NCBI RefSeq assembly: GCF_037811135.1
Contig: NZ_CP149130.1
Coordinates: forward strand, 2,104,501 to 2,168,500
Direction of reading: 5' to 3'
Length of the DNA: 64,000 nucleotides
Source of the DNA: Aeromonas rivipollensis
GTDB lineage: Bacteria; Pseudomonadota; Gammaproteobacteria; Enterobacterales; Aeromonadaceae
In this document: positions 9,992 through 21,772 of the stretch, piece by piece
Layout of the letters: each line of letters starts with the position of its first letter
Position numbering within the stretch: position 1 is the stretch's first letter
Program-made: the position numbers and the translations under genes
The notes under the pieces: generated by a model
The model's input: the letters and a program-made list of their open reading frames with translations, nothing else
The model's database searches: none
Told to the model about the DNA's origin: nothing

Positions 9992-11377
9992 TCAATGGAG
10001 GATGTCACCCATGAAATAGGCCAGCAGGGTCAGGATGACGGTGAATACCAGGTTCAGCACCAGACCGGCGCGCATCATCTCCCGCTGCTGGATGTGACCA
10101 CTGGCGAAGACGATGGCGTTCGGCGGGGTGGCCACCGGCAGCATGAAGGCGCAGGAGGCACCGACGGCGATAAGCACGGATACCACTACGGGGGAGACCC
10201 CCAGCGCCTCGGCCACACCGGCGAACAGCGGCACCAGCAGGGCGGCGGTGGCGGTGTTGGAGACCAGCTCGGTCAGGAACACCACGAAGGCGGCAAGGCA
10301 GAGCAGTATGATGAAGATGGGCATGGTGGCGAGCGCACTGGAGAGGTGCTCCGCCAGGAAGGCGTTGGCGCCGGTCTGTTTCAGGATGGCGCTTAAGGTG
10401 AGGCCACCCCCGAACAGCAGCAGCACGCCCCAGTCGGTGTTCTGGTTGATGTCATCCCAACTGGCGACCCGGCTGACGGCGATGGCCAGGATGGCGCCCA
10501 TGGCGATCAGGGTATCGAACTGGGGAATGCCTCCCAGGGCCGCGGCTATGGGCTGGGAGCCAATCCACAGCAGCACTGTGGTGAGGAAGATGAGCAAGGT
10601 GGTCTTGCGCTGGCCGGTCCACTCTATGGTGACCTGCTCTGTGCTGACCTGGTGCGAGAGGTTGGGGCGCGTCACCCAATAGAGCAGGCCTATGCCCACC
10701 GGCATGAAGATGAGCACCACGGGGATGCCGAACTTCAGCCAGTCGGTGAAGCCCAGTCCCATCTGGGCGGCGGCGATGGCATTGGGGGGGCTGCCCACCA
10801 GGGTGCCGATCCCGCCGATGCTGGCGCTGTAGGCGACGCCAAGCAGGACGAAGACCAGGGTACGGCGCTCCTTGTGAATATCGAGCCCCTTGAGCATGCC
10901 GAGGGCGAGCGGCATCATCATGGCGGCCGTGGCGGTGTTGCTGATCCACATGGAGAGTGCGGCCGTGATGGTGAACAGCACTATGGCTGCCCAGCCAAGG
11001 TGACCCTTGGCCAGCTGCATCACCTTGGCGGCGATCTGGGTATCCAGTCCCTGCTTGGAGAGGGCCGCCGCCAGGGCAAAGCCGCCGAAGAAGAGGAAGA
11101 GGACAGGGTTGGCGAAGTCGGTCAGCGACTTGCTCATGTCAAACACCCCGAGCAGGGTGGCGAGCACCGGGATGGACAAGGCCGTGATGGTGATGTTCAC
11201 CGCCTCGGTCAGCCAGAGGATGGCGATGAAGATCAGGATGCCGAGGCCTTTGTTGATCATGGGATCAAAGGGAAGCCAGGCGAGCATGGCGCAGAGCAGC
11301 AGGAGATCCAGAATGACGATCCCGGCCTTGATGTCCAGCCAGCGTGTAGGGGCGGAAGGGACTGCAGAGGTATGCAT
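9992..11377 (-). CDS. DASS (SLC13) family sodium:dicarboxylate/anion symporter
   Basis: The 461-residue inner-membrane protein has about 11 hydrophobic segments and the two SNT motifs that bind sodium and substrate in VcINDY-type carriers: MWISNTATAAMMMP near residue 150 and LVSNTATAALLVP near residue 380. VGSPPNAIAA and PVATPPNAIVFASG are the matching paired loops. It likely imports C4-dicarboxylates such as succinate or malate with sodium; the exact substrate is not visible. The gene stands alone, with trxC upstream on the same strand behind a hairpin. Confidence 0.88.
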   Translation of the reverse strand: MHTSAVPSAPTRWLDIKAGIVILDLLLLCAMLAWLPFDPMINKGLGILIFIAILWLTEAVNITITALSIPVLATLLGVFDMSKSLTDFANPVLFLFFGGFALAAALSKQGLDTQIAAKVMQLAKGHLGWAAIVLFTITAALSMWISNTATAAMMMPLALGMLKGLDIHKERRTLVFVLLGVAYSASIGGIGTLVGSPPNAIAAAQMGLGFTDWLKFGIPVVLIFMPVGIGLLYWVTRPNLSHQVSTEQVTIEWTGQRKTTLLIFLTTVLLWIGSQPIAAALGGIPQFDTLIAMGAILAIAVSRVASWDDINQNTDWGVLLLFGGGLTLSAILKQTGANAFLAEHLSSALATMPIFIILLCLAAFVVFLTELVSNTATAALLVPLFAGVAEALGVSPVVVSVLIAVGASCAFMLPVATPPNAIVFASGHIQQREMMRAGLVLNLVFTVILTLLAYFMGDILH

Positions 11378-11429
11378 GTTGTTCTCTCGGTTAATTTATG
11401 GTTGTTGTTGTGTTGCCGAGGTTACATTT

Positions 11430-11454
11430 ATCCCCCTGTTTGAAACAGGGGGAT
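11430..11454 (-). terminator. Hairpin between trxC and the symporter gene
   Basis: ATCCCCCTGTT and AACAGGGGGAT pair perfectly around a 3-base loop. No long T run follows on the minus strand, so it is a weak terminator for trxC or a leader structure before the symporter. Confidence 0.5.
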
Positions 11455-11531
11455 GTGGTCAAAGCATGTGGCGACTCACAGAGTCAAGTGAAAATGGATC
11501 TGCTATTAAACAGAAATTAAACATTTTGTTT

Positions 11532-11972
11532 TCATTTGGGCTCTGCCGTGACGGAAAACAGCCACTCCTTGAACAGGCTCTTTGGCAGGGAGCCGCTGCG
11601 CTGAGCCAGGATCTGCCCCCCTCTGAAGATCATCAGGGTCGGGATGCTGCGAATGGCATAGCGGCTGGCGATGGCGGCCTCCTGTTCGGTGTCGAGCTTC
11701 ACGAAGCGGATGCGGGGTTCGAGCTCCTGGGCTATCTCTTGAAAGACGGGGGCGAACTGCAGGCAGGGGCCGCACCAGCTGGCCCAGAAGTCGACCACCA
11801 CCGGTATGTCGGACTGGATCAGGGCATCAAAGTGCGCCATGCGACCCGACACCGGGGAGTGGGAAAACAGGGGTTGGTGGCAGCGACCGCACTTTGCAGT
11901 GGTATCCACCTTGTCGCCGGGCAGGCGATTGCGGGTAAAGCAGTGGCTACAATAGGTAGTGACAAATGACAT
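11532..11972 (-). CDS. trxC: Thioredoxin 2
   Basis: TrxC is a cytoplasmic disulfide reductase fed by thioredoxin reductase. The 146-residue protein has the extra N-terminal zinc-binding domain of thioredoxin 2 with two CxxC pairs (YCSHC and KCGRC, residues 8-31). The thioredoxin fold then carries the active site WASWCGPC near residue 65 and the cis-proline loop [17 protein letters not shown] lies just before the ATG at 11972. In E. coli trxC belongs to the OxyR regulon; no OxyR site could be recognised by eye here. Confidence 0.93.
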   Translation of the reverse strand: MSFVTTYCSHCFTRNRLPGDKVDTTAKCGRCHQPLFSHSPVSGRMAHFDALIQSDIPVVVDFWASWCGPCLQFAPVFQEIAQELEPRIRFVKLDTEQEAAIASRYAIRSIPTLMIFRGGQILAQRSGSLPKSLFKEWLFSVTAEPK

Positions 11973-12126
11973 AATTGGCTCCTTTATTCATGGCCCGGCA
12001 ACATCTTTATTGCATTCACAGAGCAGACTAACGGTAACATAGCGCTCAGTTGTTTTTCACACTCGGCTGTCCGGCCCTGACCCTGGGTCACCGGATGGCC
12101 GACCATGACATGAGAATCGAGACGGG

Positions 12127-14925
<2,799 letters not shown>

Positions 14926-14982
14926 ACCGGTGAGATAGCAATCGTTCTCAAGTCGTCCGCTTCAGGCTATGATGACCCACTC

Positions 14983-15009
14983 CAATCGCCCCCACCTCGG
15001 GGGCGATTG
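14983..15009 (+). terminator. Hairpin after the hybrid kinase gene
   Basis: CAATCGCCCCC and GGGGGCGATTG form an 11-bp perfect stem around ACCTC, 58 bp past the kinase stop. Only a short T-rich stretch follows. Confidence 0.65.
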
Positions 15010-15067
15010 TATTGAGCTTCTCTTATGACCAAGCGGCCCCCGCTGTGCCGCGAGCAAGGACTTTACT

Positions 15068-16804
15068 GTGAGCGTATTTTTGCGGCTTGGCTGGTTTTTC
15101 AAGGATCAGTGGCGGCGTTATCTGATGGCCATCTCCCTGCTGATGATGGTGGCCCTGTTGACCGTGATCCCCCCCAAGGTGGTGGGTTGGGTGGTGGATG
15201 GCATCGCCAGGGGGGAGCTCGATGAGGGCACCCTGATGGGCTATCTGGCGGGGCTGCTGGGCCTCGGCCTGCTCATCTATCTGCTGCGCTACGTGTGGCG
15301 GGTCATGCTGTTTGGCGCCTCCTACCGGCTCGCCTATGTGCTGCGCAATCGCCTGTTCAGCCACTTCACCCGCATGAGCCCGGACTTTTACCAGCGCCAC
15401 CGCACCGGCGATCTGATGGCCCACGCCACCAACGACATCCAGGCGGTGGAGATGACGGCCGGCGAAGGAGTGCTGACCCTGGTGGACTCCTTCATCGTCG
15501 GTATCCTGGTGCTCTCCATCATGTGCAGCCAGTACTCCTGGCAGCTGACCCTGCTTTCCCTGCTGCCGCTGCCGGTGATGGCCTTCTTCATGAACCGCTT
15601 TGGCACCCAGATCTACAAGGAGTTCAAGGCGGCGCAGGGGGCCTTCTCCCGGCTCAACAACAAGACCCAGGAGGCCCTCTCCGGGGTGCGAGTGCTCAAG
15701 TCCTATGCGGTGGAGTCCCTCGAGGATCAGGGCTTTGCCGAGCTGACCCGCCAGGCGGGGGAGCGCAACATGGCGGTGGCCCGCATCGATGCCAAGTTCG
15801 ATCCCGTGATTTACCTCTGCATCGGCTGCTCCTACTTCCTGGCGGTGGCCGGCGGCAGCGCCCTGGTGCTGCAAGACAAGCTGACCCTGGGGGAGCTCAC
15901 CAGCTTCACCATGTACCTGGGTCAGCTCATCTGGCCCATGTTCGCCATCGCCTGGTTGTTCAACATCATAGAGCGGGGCAGCGCCGCCTATTCCCGCATC
16001 GAGAGCATGCTGGGGGAGCGCAGCGACATCGAGGAGCCGGCCCGGCCTGCGGCCTTTGTCTCGGCTCTGCCCCTTGAGGCCAGGGGGCTTGGCTATCGGC
16101 TGGAGCAGCGCAGCCTGCTGCATGGCGTGGATTTCACCCTGCAACACGGCGCCATGCTGGGGATAGTGGGGCGCACCGGGGCGGGCAAGAGCTCCCTGCT
16201 CAAGCTGTTGATGCGGCTTGCCAATCCCACGGCAGGTGCCATTGCCATGGGGGGCGTGCCCATCGACCAGCTGCCCCTGGGCACCCTGCGAAGCCAGTTT
16301 GCCTATGTGCCCCAGGAGCCCTTCCTCTTTTCCACCACCATCGCCGCCAACATCGCCCTCGGCAAGCCGGAGGCGAGCCGGGAGGAGATAGAGCGGGTGG
16401 CCCGCATCGCCTGCGTCCACGACGACATCGTTCGTTTCCCCAAAGGGTATGAGACCGAGGTGGGGGAGAAGGGGGTGACCCTTTCCGGCGGTCAGAAGCA
16501 ACGGCTCGCCATCGCCCGCGCCCTGTTGCTGGCTGCCCCCATCCTGGTGCTGGACGACGCCCTGTCGGCGGTGGATGCCCACACAGAGCAGCAGATACTG
16601 CTGGCGCTCAAGGCTCACAGACGGACCCTCATCCTGGTCAGCCACCGCATGACGGCGGTGGAGCAGGCGGACGAGATCCTGGTGCTGGAGCAGGGAGCCA
16701 TCAGCGAGCGCGGTGCTCACGGCGCCCTGATGGCCCACAACGGCTGGTACGCGGACATGGTTCGCTATCAGCGTCTCGAACAAGACGTGGAGGAGAGCCT
16801 GTGA
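15068..16804 (+). CDS. mdlA: ABC exporter half-transporter MdlA
   Basis: The 578-residue half-transporter has an N-terminal six-helix exporter domain and a C-terminal ATPase. Walker A is GRTGAGKS at 368-375, the signature LSGGQ at 472-476, and Walker B is ILVLDDALSAVD. The GTG at 15068 gives an N-terminus aligning with E. coli MdlA (LGWFFKDQWRRYL, then PPKVVGWVVDGI); an ATG at 15025 is in another frame. Followed by mdlB 109 bp downstream, it should form the heterodimeric MdlAB exporter. The substrate is unknown; multidrug export is inferred from the family name. The Asp-Asp after Walker B hints at a degenerate catalytic site, common in one half of heterodimeric exporters. Confidence 0.9.
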   Translation: MSVFLRLGWFFKDQWRRYLMAISLLMMVALLTVIPPKVVGWVVDGIARGELDEGTLMGYLAGLLGLGLLIYLLRYVWRVMLFGASYRLAYVLRNRLFSHFTRMSPDFYQRHRTGDLMAHATNDIQAVEMTAGEGVLTLVDSFIVGILVLSIMCSQYSWQLTLLSLLPLPVMAFFMNRFGTQIYKEFKAAQGAFSRLNNKTQEALSGVRVLKSYAVESLEDQGFAELTRQAGERNMAVARIDAKFDPVIYLCIGCSYFLAVAGGSALVLQDKLTLGELTSFTMYLGQLIWPMFAIAWLFNIIERGSAAYSRIESMLGERSDIEEPARPAAFVSALPLEARGLGYRLEQRSLLHGVDFTLQHGAMLGIVGRTGAGKSSLLKLLMRLANPTAGAIAMGGVPIDQLPLGTLRSQFAYVPQEPFLFSTTIAANIALGKPEASREEIERVARIACVHDDIVRFPKGYETEVGEKGVTLSGGQKQRLAIARALLLAAPILVLDDALSAVDAHTEQQILLALKAHRRTLILVSHRMTAVEQADEILVLEQGAISERGAHGALMAHNGWYADMVRYQRLEQDVEESL

Positions 16805-16841
16805 GGCTGATGATGAGACGAGTGGTTCCCCTCATCCCCAT

Positions 16842-16867
16842 CCCTTCTCCCGCGAGGGGAGAAGGGG
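16842..16867. repeat. Short palindromic intergenic repeat between mdlA and mdlB
   Basis: CCCTTCTCCC and GGGAGAAGGG form a 10-bp stem around a short loop, preceded by CCCCTCATCCCCAT. This resembles a dispersed intergenic repeat seen in many proteobacterial genomes. Lying inside the mdlAB unit, it could tune the message level of the second gene. Confidence 0.6.
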
Positions 16868-16913
16868 GCAAAGAGAGTCAATTTCTTGGGAACGCTGTGC
16901 TGGAGGCAAGTCT

Positions 16914-18665
16914 GTGAATCCAACCATCAAACGCCTGCTCGCCTACTGCGCCCGCTATCCCCGCTGGCTGGTTCAGGCGGGCATCTGCCTGCTGCTGGCC
17001 ACCGGCGCCGAAGTGGCCGGGCCCCTGCTCATCAAGCTGTTCATCGATGACTATCTGGCGCCGCGCCAGCTGGTGTGGCCCCACATCGCCGCCCTGGCCG
17101 CCGGTTATCTGGGGTTGCAGGTGCTCTCTGCCGCGGGCTTCTACCTGCAATCCCTGCGCTTCAACCGCATCGCCCAGGCGGTGGTGCAGACCCTGCGTGA
17201 GCAGGTGTTTGCCACCGCCATCCGGCTGCCTGCCCGCTATTTCGACAAGCATCGCTCGGGTTCCCTCATCTCCCGCATCACCAACGACACAGAGGCGATC
17301 ATGAACCTCTACGTCCAGGTGATAGGGCTGCTGGTGCAAAAAGTGGTGCTGCTGTGCGGCATCCTCATCTCCATGGCGCTGCTGGATCTGCGCCTGATGC
17401 TGGTGTGCGCCACCCTGCTGCCGGCGGTGGGGGCCGTGATGTGGCTCTACCAGCGCCTGAGCGTGCCCGTGGTGCGGGCGACCCGCAGCCTGCTCTCCGA
17501 CATCAACAGCCGGCTCAACGAGTCCCTGCAGGGGATGCCGGTCATTCAGGCCATGGTGCAGGAGCGCCACTTCGCCAATGCCTTTGCCGAGGTGAACCAG
17601 CAGCACTGGCAGGCCAGGATCAAGAGCCTCAAGATCAACGGCATACTGCTGCGCCCCCTCATCGATCTCTTCTACATGATGGTGCTCATCGGCCTGCTGG
17701 CCCTGTTTGCCAAGGAGGGGTTGAGCGCGGGTGGCGCCATCCAGGTGGGGGTGCTCTACGCCTTCATCAGCTATCTGGGGCGCATGATCGAGCCCCTCAT
17801 CGAGATGACCAACCAGCTCAACCAGCTGCAGCAGGCCATGGTGGCGGGGGAGCGGGTCTTTGCCCTGCTGGACGAATCCCGGGAGAGCACCGACGGCGAG
17901 ACGCTGCCCCTGGCGGGACGGGTGCGTTTCGAGCGGGTGAGCTTCTCCTACGATGGCCAGCAGCCGGTGCTGCAGGAGGTGAGCTTTGCCACCCGTCCCG
18001 GCCAGATGCTGGCGCTGGTGGGTCACACCGGCAGCGGCAAGTCCACCATCATCAGCCTGCTGATGGGCTTCTATCCGCTGGATCAGGGCTGCATCCGCTT
18101 CGATGATCACCCCATGAGCGCGCTGTCGCTCTCGGCGGTGCGCCGCAGCATAGGCCTGGTGCAGCAGGATCCCTTCATCTTCGTCGGGACCTTGGCAGAA
18201 AACCTGCGCCTTGGCCGTGACGGCATCGATGAGGCGCGGCTCTGGCAGGCCCTGGAGGAGGTGCAACTGGCCGCGTTCGTGCGCCATCTGCCACAGGGCC
18301 TCGAGACCCTGATGGAGGAGGGGGGCAAGAACCTCTCCGCCGGCCAGCGTCAGTTGCTCTCCTTTGCCCGTGCCTTGGTGGGGGATCCGCGCATCCTCAT
18401 CCTGGACGAGGCGACCGCCAGCGTGGACTCCCAGACCGAGCTGGCGCTCTCCCAGGCGCTCTCGGCGGCGCGCCGTGGCCGCACCACCATCGCCATCGCC
18501 CACCGGCTCTCCACCATAGTGGATGCGGACGAGATACTGCTGCTCTCCCGCGGCCAGGTGAGCGAGCGCGGCACCCACGGCGAGCTGATGGCGCTGGGGG
18601 GGCACTACGCCCAGCTGTTCGAGATGCAGAGTCAGGGCGCCTGGCTCGAAGAGAAGCGGGCCTGA
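16914..18665 (+). CDS. mdlB: ABC exporter half-transporter MdlB
   Basis: The 583-residue partner of MdlA. The membrane domain opens with IKRLLAYCARYP and has GAEVAGPLLIKLFIDDYL, as in E. coli MdlB. The ATPase has Walker A GHTGSGKS at 370-377, signature LSAGQ at 474-478, and Walker B ILILDEATASVD with the catalytic glutamate, so this half carries a canonical site where MdlA does not. The GTG at 16914 follows a GGAGG five bases upstream. A terminator follows directly, making mdlAB a two-gene unit. Confidence 0.9.
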   Translation: MNPTIKRLLAYCARYPRWLVQAGICLLLATGAEVAGPLLIKLFIDDYLAPRQLVWPHIAALAAGYLGLQVLSAAGFYLQSLRFNRIAQAVVQTLREQVFATAIRLPARYFDKHRSGSLISRITNDTEAIMNLYVQVIGLLVQKVVLLCGILISMALLDLRLMLVCATLLPAVGAVMWLYQRLSVPVVRATRSLLSDINSRLNESLQGMPVIQAMVQERHFANAFAEVNQQHWQARIKSLKINGILLRPLIDLFYMMVLIGLLALFAKEGLSAGGAIQVGVLYAFISYLGRMIEPLIEMTNQLNQLQQAMVAGERVFALLDESRESTDGETLPLAGRVRFERVSFSYDGQQPVLQEVSFATRPGQMLALVGHTGSGKSTIISLLMGFYPLDQGCIRFDDHPMSALSLSAVRRSIGLVQQDPFIFVGTLAENLRLGRDGIDEARLWQALEEVQLAAFVRHLPQGLETLMEEGGKNLSAGQRQLLSFARALVGDPRILILDEATASVDSQTELALSQALSAARRGRTTIAIAHRLSTIVDADEILLLSRGQVSERGTHGELMALGGHYAQLFEMQSQGAWLEEKRA

Positions 18666-18674
18666 AGCCCTGGA

Positions 18675-18706
18675 TAAAAAACAGCCGGCAGATGCCGGCT
18701 GTTTTG
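18675..18706 (+). terminator. Terminator after mdlB
   Basis: AACAGCCGGC and GCCGGCTGTT form a stem with a 4-base loop, with A and T runs on the two sides. It also serves the convergent 393-residue gene. Confidence 0.85.
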
Positions 18707-18725
18707 TTTGTGATATTGGGGAGGA

Positions 18726-19907
18726 TCAGACAGTGGCTTTGCTCCGTGCGATCTGCTTGGGTTGCAGGGGCGGGAAGTCGTCGTTGAAGAAGGTGTCCGC
18801 CTCCTCGATCTGGGCCTTGCGCTGCTTCTGGATGAAGTTGTCGAAGTCGCGCTTGATCTCCGGATCCTTCAAGGCCTCATAGTCGAACACGTTGGCGGCA
18901 TAGAGGTAGTTGAAGTGGATGTCGACGAATTCGGCGCTGGCACAGGCGGAAGTGAACTTGCTGTTCTGGCGGTCGAAGTTGATGCGGTACTGCTTGATCT
19001 TGGGCACATAGACCAGCTCGCTGCCCACCTTGAACACCTCGACCGTGATGCCGACCGTGATGGTCTTGTAGAAGTCCTTGTTGTTCTCCACCCCGAAGCG
19101 GATGGCATCCCCCTGCTTTTGCAGGAACTTGTTGAAGCTGGCCAGCGCCGTGGTGCCCTGGCTCACCACCACGTCCATGATGAAGTTGATGAAGTCGGTG
19201 GCGATGCTGAGCCCCTTGATGTGGCGGCTGTAGCTCTGCTGATCGATCTTGCTCGGCCCCATCAGGGGGATCTTGGAGAGGGCCCTGGCCCAGAGATCCG
19301 CATCCGTCTTGTACTGCTCGCCATAGGCCTCGGCGTAGCGGTTGATGTAGGCGGTGACCACAGAGGTGATGGCGATGAGGTAGGCCTTCTGCTCCGCCAG
19401 CTTGGCCATGACGGCGGGATCGTCCAGCAGCTCGTTGGCCACGATGAACTCCACCAGGCCGTCCTTGTCGGCATAGGGATCGCTCCCCACATTCTTGGCT
19501 GTGGTTGGCAGGTTGACGTCGTTGAAGAAGGCCTCGGCCTCGGCGAACTGATCCCGGTTGTTCAGGCGGCTGGCGGGGGCCTCACGCACCAGCTGGCAGA
19601 GCACTATCTCGGCCTCGTAGTCCGACTCGCGCCACAGGGGCGCCTGGGCCTGATTGCCAAAGGTCTTCTTGTAGGCGAGGTTGAAGTCGAACAGCACAGA
19701 GCTGCAGCCGCAATCCATGGCGAAGTCGACGGCGTAGCTGAGCGGCCCTGTGGGCAGGGGCTTGCTCATCTTGCCCTTGACCGCCAGGTTGGCGTAGCAC
19801 TTGAGGTACTCCCGGCCAAACAGCTCAAAGGCACGGTTGTTGTTGAAGTTGAGCAGGAAGGTACCGGCGCTCTCGCCCCCGTTGAACAGCTGTTGAACGT
19901 TACTCAT
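18726..19907 (-). CDS. Unrecognised 393-residue protein with repeated EAxxFFND motif
   Basis: I do not recognise this protein. It is soluble, with no signal peptide or membrane segment, and rich in charged and aromatic residues. The motif AEAEAFFNDVNLP near residue 122 recurs near the C-terminus as EEADTFFNDDFPP, suggesting an internal repeat or a shared binding element. A cluster DCGCSS lies near residue 65. AAGGATAGAGAG precedes the ATG, and codon use looks like the neighbouring genes, so it is surely expressed. It stands alone between convergent mdlB and a 430-bp spacer, with its own terminator, so context gives no functional clue. Confidence 0.8.
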   Translation of the reverse strand: MSNVQQLFNGGESAGTFLLNFNNNRAFELFGREYLKCYANLAVKGKMSKPLPTGPLSYAVDFAMDCGCSSVLFDFNLAYKKTFGNQAQAPLWRESDYEAEIVLCQLVREAPASRLNNRDQFAEAEAFFNDVNLPTTAKNVGSDPYADKDGLVEFIVANELLDDPAVMAKLAEQKAYLIAITSVVTAYINRYAEAYGEQYKTDADLWARALSKIPLMGPSKIDQQSYSRHIKGLSIATDFINFIMDVVVSQGTTALASFNKFLQKQGDAIRFGVENNKDFYKTITVGITVEVFKVGSELVYVPKIKQYRINFDRQNSKFTSACASAEFVDIHFNYLYAANVFDYEALKDPEIKRDFDNFIQKQRKAQIEEADTFFNDDFPPLQPKQIARSKATV

Positions 19908-20336
19908 CTCTCTATCCTTATGCTGAGATTGGTGTCACAGGATGACTCGGTGCCAGCTGGCCATTCACGAGCCAGCAGAGCCTAGCGAGGGGGGAGGCAT
20001 TTCGTTACTGTGACTAATCCCAGTGGCGCTGGCGGATGAGTGGGCTAGCGCCGGAGCAACCCCGTTTATCGTTTACTTTCATCCGGCTAGGGTTGTCATG
20101 AAAGTGCCATATGAGTTCTTTCTTGAAAAAAACTCCGCCACCAGGGGGAAATGGCATCGCTGTGGCGGCGAATAACGGGGCTCATTATTTGCCCATCGAA
20201 TGCAGCGGCGCCCATCATGTGATTTTCAAATGCACCCGGGAGCCGATCGTCCTCACAACGACGGCAATGGAGGCTTGTCTATTGGGGAAGGGACTGGCAA
20301 CATTTCGGTCACAATCACTCATCGGATCAGTTTGCA

Positions 20337-20810
20337 ATGGACCTGCAACGCTTCAAAGCCAACCTGGCACTGCGCCTCTTCGCCTGGCGCTATATTCCCG
20401 TCATCGGATTCTGTGCCCCCGTCATCGAACAGATGGACGCGCGAGCGCTGCGCATCCGCATTCCCCTCGGCTGGCGTACCCGCAACCACCTGGGCAGCAT
20501 GTACTTCGGGGCGCTGGCCACCGGCGCCGATCTGGTGGGGGGTCTCTTGGTGATGGAGAAGGGGCGGGCACGGCGCAAGAAGGTGCACTTTGCCTTCAAG
20601 GATGTGCAGGGGGAGTTTCTGAAGCGCCCCGAGGGGGACGTGCAGTTTGACTGCGCGGCCGGGGAGGCCATAGACGCCATGATAGACGAGTCACTGGCGA
20701 CCGGGCAGCGCATCAACCGCCCCATCCAGGTGGTGGCCACCTGCCCGTCTCTCAACGGAGATGAGGCGATGGCGCGCTTCGTGCTGACCCTGTCGATCAA
20801 GGCCAGCTGA
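20337..20810 (+). CDS. DUF4442/PaaI-like hot-dog thioesterase
   Basis: The 157-residue protein resembles the DUF4442 branch of hot-dog fold thioesterases: RNHLGSMYFGALATGADL carries the helix that begins beneath the substrate pocket, and KDVQGEFLKRPEGDVQF the following strands. Such proteins hydrolyse acyl-CoA or acyl-ACP thioesters, but no substrate is known. The ATG at 20337 has only a weak ribosome site. The 430 bp upstream (19908-20336) hold no gene I can support; the open frames there lack codon bias and homology. It points towards the phaPCJ cluster but is on the opposite strand, so an operon link is excluded. Confidence 0.72.
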   Translation: MDLQRFKANLALRLFAWRYIPVIGFCAPVIEQMDARALRIRIPLGWRTRNHLGSMYFGALATGADLVGGLLVMEKGRARRKKVHFAFKDVQGEFLKRPEGDVQFDCAAGEAIDAMIDESLATGQRINRPIQVVATCPSLNGDEAMARFVLTLSIKAS

Positions 20811-20851
20811 ATGCTGACGGGCGCGTTGGCGCCCTTATTCAAGCAGGGATC

Positions 20852-21055
20852 AGAGGATCTCGGGGCTGACGCCTTCCTTCACCACTACCTTCATGCCGTT
20901 GAAGTTGACCACTTGCTCGGCGACTGTGTTGGGTAGCGCTTGCGGGGGCAGACCTCGGGCTTAGAGGATCTCGGGGCTGACACCTTCCTTCACCACTACC
21001 TTCATGCCGTTGAAGTTGACCACTTGCTCGGCGACTATCTTGCAGCGCTTGCGGG
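20852..21055 (-). repeat. Tandem duplication of the 3' end of the ybcJ-like gene
   Basis: Bases 20963-21055, the 3' end of the S4-domain gene with its stop codon, recur at 20852-20946 with a 111-bp offset. The copies differ by a handful of substitutions and a 2-base indel. The downstream copy keeps the coding phase and ends with TGA where the gene has TAA. Confidence 0.9.
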
Positions 21056-21194
21056 TCTCGACCTGACCGTCCACTTCCACTAGGCCCTCTGCGACCAGCG
21101 CCTTGGCGGCACCGCCACAATCGGCCCAACCCTGATGCTTGATCAGGTCACACAAGGCAACGAAGGGGTGACCTTCGAGCAGAAACGTCTCCAT
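20961..21194 (-). CDS. ybcJ: YbcJ-like S4-domain RNA-binding protein
   Basis: The 77-residue product is essentially one S4 domain: FVALCDLIKHQGWADCGGAAKALVAEG, then VEVDGQVETRKRCKI, the usual turn that contacts RNA. It matches the E. coli YbcJ family, which may bind structured RNA during ribosome or translation quality control; the exact role is unknown. The ATG at 21194 has an AGGA nearby and suits family length, whereas the frame opens earlier at 21239. The 3' end is partly duplicated just downstream (see repeat). It is followed on the same strand by nothing else. Confidence 0.85.
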   Translation of the reverse strand: METFLLEGHPFVALCDLIKHQGWADCGGAAKALVAEGLVEVDGQVETRKRCKIVAEQVVNFNGMKVVVKEGVSPEIL

Positions 21195-21317
21195 GGGAAA
21201 TCCTCTAGCTGGATGAATGCCTACAGGGCAGGGCGCCATTTTAGGCAGTTAGGCGGGACAGGGAAAGGGCCTGGGCCGAATTGCCCCGAAAAAGGGGGCG
21301 AGGGGAGCGGGGGAGAA

Positions 21318-21347
21318 CAATCAGCCCGGCAGGGGCCTGGCTGATTG
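21318..21347 (-). terminator. Hairpin after phaJ
   Basis: CAATCAGCC and GGCTGATTG pair around a 12-base loop 21 bp past the phaJ stop. It is followed by a short T-containing run on the minus strand, so it probably ends the phaPCJ transcript. Confidence 0.55.
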
Positions 21348-21367
21348 TGTCTGCGTGCCGCCGGTGC

Positions 21368-21772
21368 TTAAGGCAGCTTGACCACGGCTTCCCCCGTCAC
21401 GGCGAGGGCGCCACTCGAGGTGAAGATGCGGGTGGTCAGGGTGGCGATGGGCTTGTCCTCGCGAAGGGCAATCACCTCCACCTCGGCCGTCACCTCGTCC
21501 CCGACAAAGACCGGCAGCTTGAAGCTGAGGCTTTGACCCAGATAGATGCTCCCCTTGCCCGGCAACTGCTGGCCCAGCAGCCCGGAGAAGAGGCTGGCCA
21601 GCAGCATGCCGTGGACGATGGGCCGCTCGAACGCCGTGGTGGCGGCGAAGGCCGGATCCAGGTGCAGAGGGTTGAAGTCCTCCGAGAGCGCGGCGAAGGC
21701 GGCCACCTCCGCCGCCCCGAACCGCTTGCTGAGACGGGCCTTCTGGCCCACTTCCAGGGTGTGTGCGCTCAT
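21368..21772 (-). CDS. phaJ: (R)-specific enoyl-CoA hydratase PhaJ
   Basis: PhaJ hydrates trans-2-enoyl-CoA to (R)-3-hydroxyacyl-CoA, diverting beta-oxidation intermediates to polyester synthesis. The 134-residue hot-dog protein is nearly the known Aeromonas caviae enzyme. The hydratase-2 motif lies in ALSEDFNPLHLDP, with catalytic Asp32 and His37 (31 and 36 when the initiator Met is not counted). The ATG overlaps the phaC stop as ATGA, so translation is coupled to the synthase. Confidence 0.97.
   Translation of the reverse strand: MSAHTLEVGQKARLSKRFGAAEVAAFAALSEDFNPLHLDPAFAATTAFERPIVHGMLLASLFSGLLGQQLPGKGSIYLGQSLSFKLPVFVGDEVTAEVEVIALREDKPIATLTTRIFTSSGALAVTGEAVVKLP

Noticed and set aside
20111..20336. 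An open frame upstream of the DUF4442 gene
   Set aside because: It changes phase against the conserved gene, lacks codon bias and resembles nothing known.
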